The position numbers were made by a program, and so were the translations under genes. A DNA stretch of 58,018 bases, from contig NZ_JALVAO010000048.1 of the NCBI RefSeq assembly GCF_027011145.1, positions 1-58,018 on the forward strand. The letters run 5' to 3'. Shown in pieces: positions 8,182 to 18,567 of the stretch (the first letter of the stretch is position 1; the number at the start of each line of letters is the position of its first letter). The notes beneath the pieces were generated by a model. It saw only the letters and a list, made by a program, of their open reading frames with translations, was not told the origin of the DNA and ran no database searches. This DNA comes from Thermococcus sp. (GTDB taxonomy: Archaea; Methanobacteriota_B; Thermococci; Thermococcales; Thermococcaceae).

Positions 8182-8864
8182 TGTATGTCATTATAATGGG
8201 GGCAGGGAGAGTCGGATATCTAGTTGCAAAAATGCTCGAGGCCGAAGGGCATGATATTACAATAATTGAAATGGACAGGGAACGTGCCAAAGAACTCTCA
8301 ATGCATGTAAACGGGTTGGTTATTGAAGGAGATGCAACCGATCCAAAAACTCTGGAGGAGGCTAATATAAAGCAAGCAGATGCTTTTGCGGCATTAACCG
8401 GCAAAGATGATGCGAACCTGTTGGCGTGTATATTAGCCAAGAACCTTAATCCTAGTGTCAAGACTTCACTAAGAATAAGCAATCCTAAGAACCGGAGGAT
8501 CTTTGAGGAAGTCAAGGATCTAAAAAAATACTTCGACTTCGTAATTTCACCGGAGGAGATAGCGGCGGAATACATAAGCAGAAACATCGTTACGCCGGGC
8601 TTTGATAGAGTTCTCTTCCCAAAGGAAGGAGCTGAGATCGTGAGATTCAACATAGACAAAAACAGCAAAATTGCAGGAAAACTCGTAAAGGAACTTAAGC
8701 TACCAAAAGATGCTTTAATTATAGCGGTTTACGATGAAAAAGGTAATTTAATAATCCCCTCTGGAGATACGAAGTTGCCCGAAAGAGGCCAAGTGATAGT
8801 TTTTGCCAAGAACTCCGTTCTCAAAGAAGTGAAGGAACTTTTGGAAGGAAAATCCGAGTCCTAA
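8181..8864 (+). CDS. trkA: TrkA-type NAD-binding K+ uptake regulator
   Basis: 227 residues with the two RCK halves. A Rossmann TrkA-N domain begins YVIIMGAGRVGYLVAKMLEA, with the nucleotide-binding GxGxxG and the acidic strand end IIEMD, then GDATDPKTL. A TrkA-C domain follows from about 145 to the end. Such proteins gate Trk/Ktr potassium channels through NAD(H) or ATP binding. No TrkH channel gene is adjacent here; instead it sits at the end of the secF-secD operon. I chose the ATG at 8181, overlapping the secD TGA, with GGTGAGG upstream. Confidence 0.88.
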   Translation: MYVIIMGAGRVGYLVAKMLEAEGHDITIIEMDRERAKELSMHVNGLVIEGDATDPKTLEEANIKQADAFAALTGKDDANLLACILAKNLNPSVKTSLRISNPKNRRIFEEVKDLKKYFDFVISPEEIAAEYISRNIVTPGFDRVLFPKEGAEIVRFNIDKNSKIAGKLVKELKLPKDALIIAVYDEKGNLIIPSGDTKLPERGQVIVFAKNSVLKEVKELLEGKSES

Positions 8865-8875
8865 GATTAGACTAC

Positions 8876-8930
8876 TACCTTTAATCTTTTTCCCATCTTG
8901 TTCTTTGAAGACCATAAACTATTTAAACTG
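8876..8930 (+). promoter_or_regulatory. trkA terminator and ATP synthase operon promoter
   Basis: A T-rich run CCTTTTAATCTTTTTCCC at about 8878-8894 follows trkA and fits an archaeal terminator. TATTTAAAC at 8920-8928 is a strong TATA box, giving a start near 8953 and a leader of about 40 bases before the first ATP synthase gene. Confidence 0.6.
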
Positions 8931-8992
8931 ATTAGGGAAGCCAAAGTTGGCGAAAAGTTCAGCTGTTTTCATGGTCATCGGAGGGACGGCTC

Positions 8993-9304
8993 ATGGAGGA
9001 CGTCATTAAACGGATTGTTGATGCAGAAAAGGAAGCAGAGAGACGTATTGAAAAAGCCAAGGAAGAAGCTAAGTCCATAGTCCTAAAGGCTAGGGAAGAA
9101 GCCAAGGCTATTGAAGATGAGATAATTTCTAAGGCCCAGGTTGAAGCTGAATCCCTTATCCAAAAAGCCCGTGAGGAAGGTGAAGCTGAGGCCAAGAGAA
9201 TCATCGAAGAAGGTGAAAAGGAAATACAAGCTCTTAGATTAAAAGCTGAAGCTAACTTTGAAAATGCAATAGTTCAGGCAATAGAGCTCGTGAGAGGGGG
9301 CTGA
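8993..9304 (+). CDS. atpH: A-type ATP synthase subunit H
   Basis: 103 residues, almost wholly charged coiled coil (runs of Ala/Glu/Lys/Ile) with a short hydrophobic C-terminus. This matches the small AhaH subunit, which forms part of the peripheral stalk with subunit E. It is the first gene of the H-I-K-E-C-F-A-B-D operon. The ATG at 8993 follows GGAGGGACGG. The next gene starts one base after the stop. The call rests on size, composition and gene order. Confidence 0.88.
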   Translation: MEDVIKRIVDAEKEAERRIEKAKEEAKSIVLKAREEAKAIEDEIISKAQVEAESLIQKAREEGEAEAKRIIEEGEKEIQALRLKAEANFENAIVQAIELVRGG

Positions 9305-9305
9305 A

Positions 9306-11315
9306 ATGTTCAGGCCCGAAGAAATGGTAAAAATTGACGTAATAACCCTTAATCGCTATAAGGATGCGCTATTGACTTATCTCCATGAAGCAGGTCTCGT
9401 TGAAATTCGCGAGCTTGACGTTAAAATAGCTCAAAGGGATACTCCCAATGAGTATCACCGAAAAGCCGCCTCATACAGTATAACAATCTCCCGTCTTGCA
9501 GACTTTCTTAGGGCCTATAGAAAAACAAGGGGAGGGGGAATAAAGGAATTTTTCTTCCCCAAAGAAAAGCCGAAAAAAACGTATCGATATGAGGGCATTG
9601 AGAAACTCATCAAAGATACAGAGGAATTTTTAGCTAAAGCTGAGCCTGAGATAAAGGCCGTTGAGGGCAGGATAAGCTCTCTCCAATCGGAAATAGAGAG
9701 GATAAAGGAGTCAATATCTATCCTTAAGCTACTTTCAGTCTTTAAACTTCCTGTGAAGTACCTCCGACATAGCGGGATAGTTGAAGTTTCTGTTGGTTCT
9801 GTTGAGAAAGTTAAGTTCTCTGCTCTTGTTGAAGATCTCAAAATGGCTACAGAAGGCAGGATAGCTCTCGCAAGCAGGGACGCTGGAGACAAAGTCTTGT
9901 TGGTAATAGCAACCTTGTCTAGAGATCACGATAAAGTTAATTCAGTGCTTGCGAAGCACTCATTTGAAAAGATTGAAGTCCCTGACGGAGATGGTACACC
10001 AGAAGAGCTTGTGACTGATTACCAGAGAAAGCTTGACGCAAAGCTCAGAGAGCTTGAAAATGCTAAAAAAGAAGCTGAAAAACTTGCAGAAAAGTATTAC
10101 GAAGACGTGGTATTCTATCAGGAACTAATGGAAAACGAACGTGATAAGGCTTCGGTTCTTCCAATGCTTGCCAGAACTAACATGACGTTTGCATTAACCG
10201 GCTGGCTTCCGCGCGTTGACGTTCCTAAGATTCTTGAGGGAATAAAGAAAGTTACCAAAGGTAAGGCCTACATAAACATTAGAGAGCCTACAAAGGATGA
10301 AATTGAGGAGATTCCGATAAAGCTCAAGAATCCAAGATGGGCAAGACCCTTCGAGATGCTCACAGAGATGTACGGCGTTCCTAGATATGATGAGATTGAC
10401 CCGACGCCGATAATAGCCTTCACGTACTCGTTCTTCTTTGGCTTCATGCTCACGGATTTCATGTACGGCCTCATAGTGGGAATAGTTGCCGCACTGCTCG
10501 TCAAGGGCCACAAGAAGTTCAATGATGGAACATACAAGTTCGCCTACACGTTGCTCGTCAGTTCGTTCTTCACGATGCTCATGGGAATCCTCTTCGGCAG
10601 TTACTTCGGCAACGCCGGTGACATAGTTCTCCAGTACATCACGGGTAATCCAAACGCCCACTTCCCCCGCATAGCTGACACGTTGAAGGATCCAATGTTT
10701 GTCCTTATGCTTGCTCTCGCCATAGGCCTCGCCCATCTCTTCACGGGCTACACCATAGGCTTCATTGTAAAGTGGAAGAACGGGGACAGGAAGGGTGCAG
10801 TGTTTGAACAGCTTCCCTGGATGCTCATCATCATAAGCATAGTGCTATTTGCCACAAAGAACGCATCCCTTATGCTCCCAGCCAAGGCCCTCTTTGGAGT
10901 GGGTATAGTGCTCTTTGCCATCGGGGAAATCATGGCCAACGGCGGACTGGCGGCGCTGATGATAATCTCGGACTTCTTCGGCTTCGTTGGAACCTGGCTC
11001 AGCTACGCCCGTCTGATGGCGCTGGCTCTGGCAACGAGTGGAATAGCGATGGTCGTTAACGTCCTTGCCGCAATGGTCTGGGGAATCAAGATAAGCATTG
11101 TTCCTCTGGGGATAGCAATTGGAATCATAATCTTCATAGGCGGTCAGCTGTTTTCGACCGCCATAAACGCCCTTGGAGCATTCGTTCACTCACTCCGTCT
11201 CCAGTATGTTGAGTTCTTTGGAACGTTTTACTCGGGCGATGGAAAGCCCTTTACGCCCTTCAAGTCCAAGAGGGAGGTTTCAAAACTTGAGTTGAAAGCT
11301 GATGGAGGTGCATGA
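9306..11315 (+). CDS. atpI: A-type ATP synthase subunit I (a subunit)
   Basis: 669 residues. The N-terminal half, about 1-350, is cytoplasmic with long coiled-coil stretches. The C-terminal half has about seven or eight membrane segments, with FGFMLTDFMYGLIVG and YARLMALALATSGIAMVVN. The Arg of SYARLMALAL is the expected essential arginine of the ion half-channels facing the c ring. This subunit is the stator and ion channel of the enzyme. The usual family length is 600-700 residues. Translation is likely coupled to the upstream atpH. Confidence 0.95.
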   Translation: MFRPEEMVKIDVITLNRYKDALLTYLHEAGLVEIRELDVKIAQRDTPNEYHRKAASYSITISRLADFLRAYRKTRGGGIKEFFFPKEKPKKTYRYEGIEKLIKDTEEFLAKAEPEIKAVEGRISSLQSEIERIKESISILKLLSVFKLPVKYLRHSGIVEVSVGSVEKVKFSALVEDLKMATEGRIALASRDAGDKVLLVIATLSRDHDKVNSVLAKHSFEKIEVPDGDGTPEELVTDYQRKLDAKLRELENAKKEAEKLAEKYYEDVVFYQELMENERDKASVLPMLARTNMTFALTGWLPRVDVPKILEGIKKVTKGKAYINIREPTKDEIEEIPIKLKNPRWARPFEMLTEMYGVPRYDEIDPTPIIAFTYSFFFGFMLTDFMYGLIVGIVAALLVKGHKKFNDGTYKFAYTLLVSSFFTMLMGILFGSYFGNAGDIVLQYITGNPNAHFPRIADTLKDPMFVLMLALAIGLAHLFTGYTIGFIVKWKNGDRKGAVFEQLPWMLIIISIVLFATKNASLMLPAKALFGVGIVLFAIGEIMANGGLAALMIISDFFGFVGTWLSYARLMALALATSGIAMVVNVLAAMVWGIKISIVPLGIAIGIIIFIGGQLFSTAINALGAFVHSLRLQYVEFFGTFYSGDGKPFTPFKSKREVSKLELKADGGA

Positions 11316-11804
<489 letters not shown>

Positions 11805-11839
11805 ACCCTCTCCTTTTTACGGTCTAAGGAGGATTGAAA

Positions 11840-12451
11840 ATGGAAGGGGCTGAACTGATAATCCAGGAAATAAACAGGGAGGCAGAACAGAAAATACAAT
11901 ATATCCTTAGTGAAGCCCAAAAGGAAGCTGAAAAACTCAAAGAAGAAGCGAGAAAGAGAGCTGAATCAAGGGCTGAATGGATTCTAAGAAAAGCAAAAAC
12001 TCAGGCAGAAATAGAAAAGCAGAGAATAATAGCCAATGCAAAACTCGAGGTTAGAAAGAAAAAGCTTGCCGTCCAGGAAGAGCTAATAAAACAGGTTATA
12101 GAATCGCTCAAAGAGAGACTCGCCACTCTTCCCGATGAAGAGTATTTCCCAATGATTGTTGAGCTAACTGCCAAGGCCGTTGAAGAGCTTGGTATTGATA
12201 AGATCGTTGTCAGGTCAAACGAGAGGACCCTCAAGCTCGTCGTTGAAAGACTCTCAGAGTTCAGAGAGAAGCTCAAAGATGCCCTCGGAAAGGACGTTGA
12301 AGTTACAATCGGCGAGCCAATCCAAACAATCGGTGGTGTCCTTGTTGAGAGCCCTGACGGAACCGTGAGAGTTGACAACACCTTTGAGGCCAGGATAGAA
12401 CGTTTCGAGAGCGATCTCAGAGCAACTATAGCTAAAGCCCTCTTTGGGTGA
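11840..12451 (+). CDS. atpE: A-type ATP synthase subunit E
   Basis: 203 residues. The N-terminal half is a charged coiled coil, and the C-terminal half a mixed domain with IGEPIQTIGGVLVESPDG and DNTFEARIER, the signature end of NtpE/AhaE subunits. It forms the peripheral stalk with subunit H. I chose the ATG at 11840, which follows AAGGAGGATT; the TTG at 11834 overlaps that ribosome site. A short gap of 35 bases with a T-rich stretch precedes it. Confidence 0.95.
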   Translation: MEGAELIIQEINREAEQKIQYILSEAQKEAEKLKEEARKRAESRAEWILRKAKTQAEIEKQRIIANAKLEVRKKKLAVQEELIKQVIESLKERLATLPDEEYFPMIVELTAKAVEELGIDKIVVRSNERTLKLVVERLSEFREKLKDALGKDVEVTIGEPIQTIGGVLVESPDGTVRVDNTFEARIERFESDLRATIAKALFG

Positions 12452-12456
12452 TTGAT

Positions 12457-13551
12457 ATGGAAGCAGTAACTGGAATCCTTGACACAACACTTGCTGTAAT
12501 ATTTACTTGGATTACATATAAGACCGGAAGGTATATCTACAAGTATACCCCTTACTCCTACCCCAATGCAAGGATCAAAGCCATGGAAGCCAAGCTCCTC
12601 AGCGAGCAGAAGTTCAACGAACTGGCCGAGAGCAGGACGCTTCAAAACTTCGTCGTTAACCTCGAGGACACCGACTATAAGGACTATCTTGCTGACGTTT
12701 CGAGTTACACCGTTGAGGAAGTTGAGAAGGCCCTCGAAAGGGCCCTCGCTGGAACATACGAGCTGATGTTCAAGATTCTTCCCAAGCGCTCTAGAGAATT
12801 CTTCAAACTCCTTCTTGAAGAGTGGGATGTCAGGAACATATCCAATGTCGTCAAGGCTAAGCTCTCCAACGAGCCTGCCAGTGACTATGTTGTTGAACTG
12901 GGAACCATGATTTCTAAGGTCAAAGCAATGGTTGAGGCTAAAACTATGGAGGAAATCTTGGTAATACTAGAGGGAACTCCCTACGAAGAGATTTACCAGA
13001 AGCTCTTGCTTGGTGAGCTCGATGTTACTCGATTTGAAACCGAGCTCTATAGAATATACTACAGGAAACTCCTAGACTATGCCCTTTCTAAGAGAGATGA
13101 AGAGAGGATTATCCTCGAGGAATTTGTGAGGCTCCAAATAGATAAAACTAACATTGTTACTGCTCTTCGCGCAAAGAAAGCAGGTCTCTCGGCTGAGGAG
13201 ATAAAGCCAATGCTTATTCCGGGAGGAACAATTAAACTCGATCCAATACTTCACGTCGATTCCCTTGATATGGCACTTGCTGAGCTTGATTCCACGAAAT
13301 ATGGCAAAGTAATCAGGGATGTCAGAGAGGACATTGAAAACGATCTTAGTGTTCTCGAGAGAGCCTTGAACGAGTACATACTTGATAAAATTTCAGAACT
13401 CGAACGCTTTTATCCCTTGAGTATTGCAACACCTCTAAGCTACATTCTGAAGAAGGAAAGAGAGGTTAGAAAACTCAGAGCTATAGCAAAACTAATAGAG
13501 AATGGAGTTGAGCCAGAGCGCATAAAGGAGCTTGTAGGTGAGGTAGCATGA
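12457..13551 (+). CDS. atpC: A-type ATP synthase subunit C
   Basis: 364 residues, mostly helical, of the V-ATPase subunit C/d family (AC39), with [20 protein letters not shown] near the start and the [19 protein letters not shown] ending. It couples the rotor stalk to the c ring. I chose the ATG at 12457; the ORF could begin at GTG 12448, which overlaps the upstream stop. Its stop overlaps the atpF ATG (GCATGA, 4 bases). Confidence 0.94.
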   Translation: MEAVTGILDTTLAVIFTWITYKTGRYIYKYTPYSYPNARIKAMEAKLLSEQKFNELAESRTLQNFVVNLEDTDYKDYLADVSSYTVEEVEKALERALAGTYELMFKILPKRSREFFKLLLEEWDVRNISNVVKAKLSNEPASDYVVELGTMISKVKAMVEAKTMEEILVILEGTPYEEIYQKLLLGELDVTRFETELYRIYYRKLLDYALSKRDEERIILEEFVRLQIDKTNIVTALRAKKAGLSAEEIKPMLIPGGTIKLDPILHVDSLDMALAELDSTKYGKVIRDVREDIENDLSVLERALNEYILDKISELERFYPLSIATPLSYILKKEREVRKLRAIAKLIENGVEPERIKELVGEVA

Positions 13552-13856
13552 AGATAGCAGTCCTTGGTGACAGGGATACAGCTCTGGGTTTCCGGCTTGC
13601 CGGAGTTCATGAAGTTTATTCCTTCGAAGACACACCCGTTGAAATGGAACGGTTGAAGAACAAGCTAAACGAGCTAATAGAGAGAGGAGACATTGGGATT
13701 ATCCTCATAACGGAGAGGTTTGCCCAGAGAATTGAGTTACCCGATGTTACGATTCCAATCATCCTTCAGGTGCCGGATAAGTCCGGCTCTAAATTCGGTG
13801 AAGAAGCCCTCCGCCAAATAGTTAGGAGGGCAATAGGTGTTGAGCTCAAGAGGTGA
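13548..13856 (+). CDS. atpF: A-type ATP synthase subunit F
   Basis: 102 residues beginning [19 protein letters not shown], the typical start of archaeal and V-type subunit F, with a Rossmann-like fold. It is part of the central stalk with subunit D. The start overlaps atpC by 4 bases, and the next gene begins 6 bases after its stop. Confidence 0.95.
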   Translation: MKIAVLGDRDTALGFRLAGVHEVYSFEDTPVEMERLKNKLNELIERGDIGIILITERFAQRIELPDVTIPIILQVPDKSGSKFGEEALRQIVRRAIGVELKR

Positions 13857-13862
13857 AGGAAA

Positions 13863-15620
13863 ATGGGAAGGATAATTCGTGTTACGGGACCCCTTGTCGT
13901 AGCGGACGGCATGGAAGGAAGCAAGATGTATGAAGTTGTTCGCGTCGGTGAGATGGGTCTCATCGGAGAAATAATTCGCCTTGAAGGTGATAAGGCAGTT
14001 ATACAGGTTTATGAAGAAACTGCTGGAGTTAGGCCAGGTGAGCCCGTTGAGGGAACGGGAGCTTCCCTTACAGTAGAACTTGGTCCTGGATTACTAACTT
14101 CGATATATGATGGAATTCAGAGGCCTCTTGAAAAGCTCCGCGAGCTGAGTGGTGACTTCATAGCCAGAGGTCTTACGGCTCCGGCTCTGCCAAGGGATAA
14201 GAAGTGGCATTTTACCCCAAAGGTTAAGGTCGGCGACAAAGTCACGGGTGGAGACGTCCTCGGTACAGTCCCGGAGACGAGCATCATAGAGCACAAGATA
14301 CTCGTTCCCCCGTGGGTCGAGGGAGAGATAGTTGAGATAGCTGAGGAAGGCGACTACACCGTTGAGGAAGTCATAGCGAAAGTTAAGAAACCCGACGGGA
14401 GTATCGAGGAGCTTAAGATGTACCACAAGTGGCCAGTTCGTGTCAAGAGACCATATAAGACCAAGATACCTCCTGAAGTTCCGCTTATCACAGGACAGAG
14501 GACTATTGATACCTTCTTCTCCATAGCCAAGGGTGGAACTGCCGCCATTCCGGGTCCCTTCGGTTCAGGAAAGACCGTCACCCAGCACCAGTTGGCTAAG
14601 TGGAGTGACGCCCAGGTGGTTGTTTACATCGGTTGCGGTGAGCGCGGTAACGAGATGACCGATGTCCTTGAGGAGTTTCCCAAACTGAAGGACCCGAAAA
14701 CAGGAAAGCCCCTCATGGAGAGAACGGTTCTCATAGCCAACACCTCCAACATGCCGGTCGCTGCGCGTGAGGCGTCCATCTATACGGGAATCACGATAGC
14801 CGAGTACTTCAGGGACCAGGGCTACGATGTCGCTTTGATGGCCGATTCAACGAGTAGATGGGCGGAAGCGCTCCGTGAAATTTCGGGAAGGCTTGAGGAA
14901 ATGCCCGGTGAGGAGGGTTATCCGGCCTACCTCGCGAGCAAGATAGCGGAGTTCTACGAGAGGGCCGGTCGCGTTGTTACTCTCGGAAGCGAGCCGAGGA
15001 TTGGTAGCGTCTCCGTCATTGGAGCAGTTTCACCGCCCGGTGGTGACCTCAGCGAGCCGGTCGTTCAGAACACTCTGAGAGTCGTCAAGGTCTTCTGGGC
15101 CCTCGATGCCGACTTAGCCAGGAGGAGGCACTTCCCGGCAATCAACTGGCTGAGGAGCTACTCGCTCTACATAGACGCAATCCAGGACTGGTGGCACAAG
15201 AACGTTGACCCGGAGTGGAGGAAGATGCGCGATACAGCGATGGCCCTACTCCAGAAGGAGGCCGAACTTCAGGAGATAGTCAGAATCGTCGGTCCTGACG
15301 CTTTGCCGGATAGAGAGAAAGCAATACTCATCGTCACGAGGATGCTCCGTGAGGACTACCTCCAGCAGGATGCCTTCGACGAGGTTGACACCTACTGTCC
15401 GCCCAAGAAGCAGGTTACAATGATGCGCGTAATCCTCAACTTCTACGAGAAGACTATGGAGGCGGTTGACAAGGGCGTCCCTGTTGACGAGATTGCTAAG
15501 CTTCCCGTCAGGGAGAAGATTGGCCGTATGAAGTTCGAGCCAGATGTTGAGAAGATTAGAGCTCTCATAGATGAAACCAACGCCCAGTTTGAGGAGCTCT
15601 TCAAGAAGTACGGAGCGTGA
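13863..15620 (+). CDS. atpA: A-type ATP synthase catalytic subunit A
   Basis: 585 residues, full family length. A beta-barrel (residues 1-70) is followed by the long non-homologous region, the P-loop [11 protein letters not shown] at about 232-242, a [13 protein letters not shown] catalytic Glu region, and [14 protein letters not shown] with the downstream [17 protein letters not shown]. This is the ATP-hydrolysing/synthesising subunit, three per complex with B. No intein interrupts it, although AtpA of some Thermococcales carries one. GAGGTGAAGGAAA precedes the ATG. Confidence 0.97.
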   Translation: MGRIIRVTGPLVVADGMEGSKMYEVVRVGEMGLIGEIIRLEGDKAVIQVYEETAGVRPGEPVEGTGASLTVELGPGLLTSIYDGIQRPLEKLRELSGDFIARGLTAPALPRDKKWHFTPKVKVGDKVTGGDVLGTVPETSIIEHKILVPPWVEGEIVEIAEEGDYTVEEVIAKVKKPDGSIEELKMYHKWPVRVKRPYKTKIPPEVPLITGQRTIDTFFSIAKGGTAAIPGPFGSGKTVTQHQLAKWSDAQVVVYIGCGERGNEMTDVLEEFPKLKDPKTGKPLMERTVLIANTSNMPVAAREASIYTGITIAEYFRDQGYDVALMADSTSRWAEALREISGRLEEMPGEEGYPAYLASKIAEFYERAGRVVTLGSEPRIGSVSVIGAVSPPGGDLSEPVVQNTLRVVKVFWALDADLARRRHFPAINWLRSYSLYIDAIQDWWHKNVDPEWRKMRDTAMALLQKEAELQEIVRIVGPDALPDREKAILIVTRMLREDYLQQDAFDEVDTYCPPKKQVTMMRVILNFYEKTMEAVDKGVPVDEIAKLPVREKIGRMKFEPDVEKIRALIDETNAQFEELFKKYGA

Positions 15621-15625
15621 TGCTC

Positions 15626-17017
15626 ATGCCGGGAATGGAGTACTCCACAGTTAGCAAGATTTACGGACCGCTCATGATTGTCGAGGGCGTCAAGGGAGTG
15701 GCCTACGGTGAGGTCGTTGAGATAGAGACCGAGAGCGGGGAGAAGAGGAAGGGACAGGTTCTCGAGGCCAGGGAGAACCTCGCAATAGTCCAGGTCTTCG
15801 AGGGAACCCGCGATTTGGACGTTAAAACCACCCGCGTCCGCTTTACCGGAGAGACCCTCAAGGTTCCCGTTTCAATGGACATGCTGGGCAGGATATTCAA
15901 CGGTATCGGCAAGCCCATCGACGGCGGACCGGAAATCATCCCCGAGGACAGGAGAGACGTTCACGGTGCGCCACTCAATCCGGTGGCAAGAGCCTACCCG
16001 AGGGACTTCATCCAGACAGGTATTTCGGCAATAGACGGTATGAACACCCTCGTCAGGGGCCAGAAGCTTCCGATATTCAGCGGTTCAGGTTTACCACACA
16101 ACATGCTTGCCGCACAGATAGCGAGACAGGCTAAGGTCCTCGGTGAGGAGGAGCAGTTCGCCGTAGTTTTCGCGGCGATGGGTATCACATATGAAGAGGC
16201 CAACTTCTTCAAGAAGAGCTTTGAAGAGACCGGAGCAATAGAGAGGGCCGTGCTCTTCCTTAACCTAGCGGACGACCCTGCCATTGAGCGTATCATTACC
16301 CCCCGTATGGCCCTCACCGTGGCTGAGTACCTTGCCTTCGACTACGACATGCAGGTTCTGGTTATACTCACCGACATGACCAACTACGCCGAAGCTTTGC
16401 GTGAGATTTCAGCCGCTAGAGAAGAGGTTCCTGGAAGGCGCGGTTATCCGGGTTACATGTACACCGACTTGGCTACAATCTACGAAAGAGCGGGTCGCGT
16501 AAGGGGCAAGAAGGGAAGTATAACCCAGATGCCAATCCTGACGATGCCTGACGATGATATAACCCACCCGATTCCGGATTTGACCGGTTACATCACCGAG
16601 GGTCAGATAGTTCTCAGCAGGGAACTCCACAGGAAGGGTATCTACCCGCCGATTGACGTTCTCCCAAGCCTGAGCCGTCTGATGAAGGACGGTATCGGTA
16701 AGGGTAGGACCAGGGAAGACCACCCACAGCTCGCCCAGCAGTTGTATGCAGCCTACGCTGAAGGCAGATCTCTAAGGGATCTTGTAGCGGTTGTGGGTGA
16801 AGAAGCCCTGAGTGAGACCGATAAGAAGTACCTTAAGTTCGCGGACAGATTCGAGAGGGAATTCGTTGCCCAGCGCTACGATGAGGACAGGAGCATCTTT
16901 GAGACTCTCGACCTTGGATGGGAGCTTCTAGCGGAACTTCCGGAGAGCGAGCTCAAGCGTGTCAGGAAGGAGTACATCCTCAAATACCACCCGAAGTACA
17001 GGAAGAGGGGCAAGTGA
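15626..17017 (+). CDS. atpB: A-type ATP synthase subunit B
   Basis: 463 residues: beta-barrel, then a central domain with [20 protein letters not shown], a nucleotide-site loop lacking the canonical Walker A lysine, as expected for the non-catalytic B subunit, and [20 protein letters not shown]. It alternates with A in the A3B3 head. In-frame starts are ATG 15620 (overlapping the atpA TGA), 15626 and 15635; I chose 15626, which gives the usual [16 protein letters not shown] start. The choice between the first two is uncertain. Confidence 0.95.
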   Translation: MPGMEYSTVSKIYGPLMIVEGVKGVAYGEVVEIETESGEKRKGQVLEARENLAIVQVFEGTRDLDVKTTRVRFTGETLKVPVSMDMLGRIFNGIGKPIDGGPEIIPEDRRDVHGAPLNPVARAYPRDFIQTGISAIDGMNTLVRGQKLPIFSGSGLPHNMLAAQIARQAKVLGEEEQFAVVFAAMGITYEEANFFKKSFEETGAIERAVLFLNLADDPAIERIITPRMALTVAEYLAFDYDMQVLVILTDMTNYAEALREISAAREEVPGRRGYPGYMYTDLATIYERAGRVRGKKGSITQMPILTMPDDDITHPIPDLTGYITEGQIVLSRELHRKGIYPPIDVLPSLSRLMKDGIGKGRTREDHPQLAQQLYAAYAEGRSLRDLVAVVGEEALSETDKKYLKFADRFEREFVAQRYDEDRSIFETLDLGWELLAELPESELKRVRKEYILKYHPKYRKRGK

Positions 17018-17045
17018 GCCCCTATAAAATTTTTAGGTGGTCGAG

Positions 17046-17690
17046 ATGGCAGAACTGCTCAACGTGAAGCCAACGCGAATGGAGCTCCTCAACCTCAAGA
17101 GGAGAATTCAGCTGGCCAAGAAGGGTCACAAGCTCCTCAAGGACAAGCAAGATGCACTTATTATGGAATTTTTCACGATTTACGATGAAGCTCTTACCCT
17201 TAGAAAAGAGCTAAATCTCAAGATGGAGGAGGCATTCGAAGCCCTCCAGATGGCGGAGATTGACGTTGGAACACTTCGCCTTAAGGAGATAAGCCTCTCG
17301 GTGAAGCCGAACAGGGAAGTGGAGATTAAGAAGAGAAACATCATGGGCGTTCCGGTTCCCCTTATCGAGGCTGAGTCTTTCAAGAGAAACGTTGGGGAGA
17401 GGGGTTACGCCTTTGTTTCGAGCTCCGCCAAGGTCGACCTCGTCGCAGAGAAGTTCGAGGAGGTCCTTGATTTGGCCGTTCGCCTCGCTGAGGTGGAGGA
17501 GACCCTAAAGAGGCTCGCGAAGGAGATAGAAGTAACCAAGAGGCGCGTCAACGCGCTGGAATACATTATCATACCAAGGATGGAAGCCACCGTCAAGTTC
17601 ATCAAGCAACGCTTAGATGAGATGGAGCGCGAGAACTTCTTCAGGCTGAAGAGGGTTAAGGCCTTAATCGAGGCTAGAAGCGGGTCCTGA
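17046..17690 (+). CDS. atpD: A-type ATP synthase subunit D
   Basis: 214 residues. It begins [33 protein letters not shown], the family hallmark, followed by long helices and the conserved [13 protein letters not shown] segment before the C-terminal helix. It is the central rotor shaft. I chose ATG 17046 after the ribosome site GGTGGTC; GTG 17037 is an alternative. It is the last gene of the operon and is followed by a T-rich stop signal. Confidence 0.95.
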   Translation: MAELLNVKPTRMELLNLKRRIQLAKKGHKLLKDKQDALIMEFFTIYDEALTLRKELNLKMEEAFEALQMAEIDVGTLRLKEISLSVKPNREVEIKKRNIMGVPVPLIEAESFKRNVGERGYAFVSSSAKVDLVAEKFEEVLDLAVRLAEVEETLKRLAKEIEVTKRRVNALEYIIIPRMEATVKFIKQRLDEMERENFFRLKRVKALIEARSGS

Positions 17691-17713
17691 GCCCTTTACG
17701 TTCCCCTTTTTCT
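17691..17713 (+). terminator. T-rich terminator after ATP synthase operon
   Basis: GCCCTTTACG is followed by CCCCTTTTTC just after the atpD stop, a pyrimidine/T-rich run typical of archaeal termination. It also separates the operon from the next promoter. Confidence 0.45.
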
Positions 17714-17720
17714 AAGGAGC

Positions 17721-17760
17721 GTTTGTGTAGGTGTTTGTGTAGGCAAATCGCTTAAATATG
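17721..17760 (+). promoter_or_regulatory. Promoter with tandem 12-bp repeat before ODP gene
   Basis: GTTTGTGTAGG occurs exactly at 17721-17731 and 17733-17743, period 12. CTTAAATATG at 17751-17760 is the TATA box. The repeats lie just upstream of TATA and the BRE, the place where archaeal activators bind. The start would be near 17785, and the ribosome site GGGGGTGA lies at about 17780. An activator is inferred, and its identity is unknown. Confidence 0.55.
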
Positions 17761-17790
17761 CTCTTCTCGTAATTAAGTTGGGGGTGAGCT

Positions 17791-18558
17791 ATGGGAGAGT
17801 ACTTTATCGAGCCCGGTTTGGACCCCAGAAAGGACCACGTTCTTTACAGGGATGATGAACACCTCGTGGTTTACCTTGGCACCCAGGAGGGTGGAGAGGA
17901 CGTTGACGTTAACAGCTACCTCATAGTCAGCAGGGGCAAGGGAATTCTCATAGATCCCGGAGGATACAAGATTTTCTCCAAGGTGCTGGCAAACGCCTCC
18001 AAGTACATTGACCCGAGGGACATAGAGTACATCTACATCTGCCACCAGGACCCGGATGTTGCCGGTAGTTTGCCCCTTTGGAGAGAAGTTAGCAACGCAA
18101 AAATCATAGTTCACTGGCTCTGGACGAGGTTTCTGCCCCACTTTGGTTTTGAAGACATCAGAGCAGTTGCTCACGAGTTGTCGGACGAAGGCGAGACGAT
18201 GGTCTTTGGTGCAACGACCCTTGAGTTCATACCCGCCCACTTCCTTCACAGTCCCGGACACTTTACGATATACGACCACAGGAGCAAGTTTCTCTTTACA
18301 GGGGACATAGGCATAGCCCTCCTTGAAGAGCCTTACATCGTTGTTGAGAACATGGAGAGGCACATACAGGCCATGAGACCGGTTCACGAGAGGCTAATGC
18401 CGACGAGCAGGGCCATAAAGGTCTGGCTTGACAAAGTGAAGTTCCTCGACGTTGAAGCCATACTGCCCCAGCACGGGGCGATTATCCCTAAAAAGTTTAT
18501 ACCCCGCTTCTATGACTTCCTCGAAAACCTGAAGTGCGGCGTTGACCTGCTCCGATGA
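17791..18558 (+). CDS. MBL-fold oxygen-binding diiron protein (ODP-like)
   Basis: 255 residues, a stand-alone flavodiiron-type metallo-beta-lactamase domain with no flavodoxin. Metal ligands are His85, Asp87 and Asp89 (CHQDPDVAG, so an HxDxD motif in place of HxExDH), His157 in HSPGH, Asp172 in FTGDIG and His228 in PQHG. Proteins of this kind (ODPs) bind O2 at a diiron site and act as sensors paired with chemoreceptors. The next gene encodes a soluble MCP signalling protein 9 bases on, which supports that role. It could instead be an oxygen reductase without its flavin partner. Start ATG after GGGGGTGA. Confidence 0.82.
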   Translation: MGEYFIEPGLDPRKDHVLYRDDEHLVVYLGTQEGGEDVDVNSYLIVSRGKGILIDPGGYKIFSKVLANASKYIDPRDIEYIYICHQDPDVAGSLPLWREVSNAKIIVHWLWTRFLPHFGFEDIRAVAHELSDEGETMVFGATTLEFIPAHFLHSPGHFTIYDHRSKFLFTGDIGIALLEEPYIVVENMERHIQAMRPVHERLMPTSRAIKVWLDKVKFLDVEAILPQHGAIIPKKFIPRFYDFLENLKCGVDLLR

Positions 18559-18567
18559 GGTGATAGC

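Noticed and set aside
13863-15620. Intein in atpA
   Set aside because: Some Thermococcales AtpA genes carry one, but here the 585-residue frame has all motifs in order without an insert.
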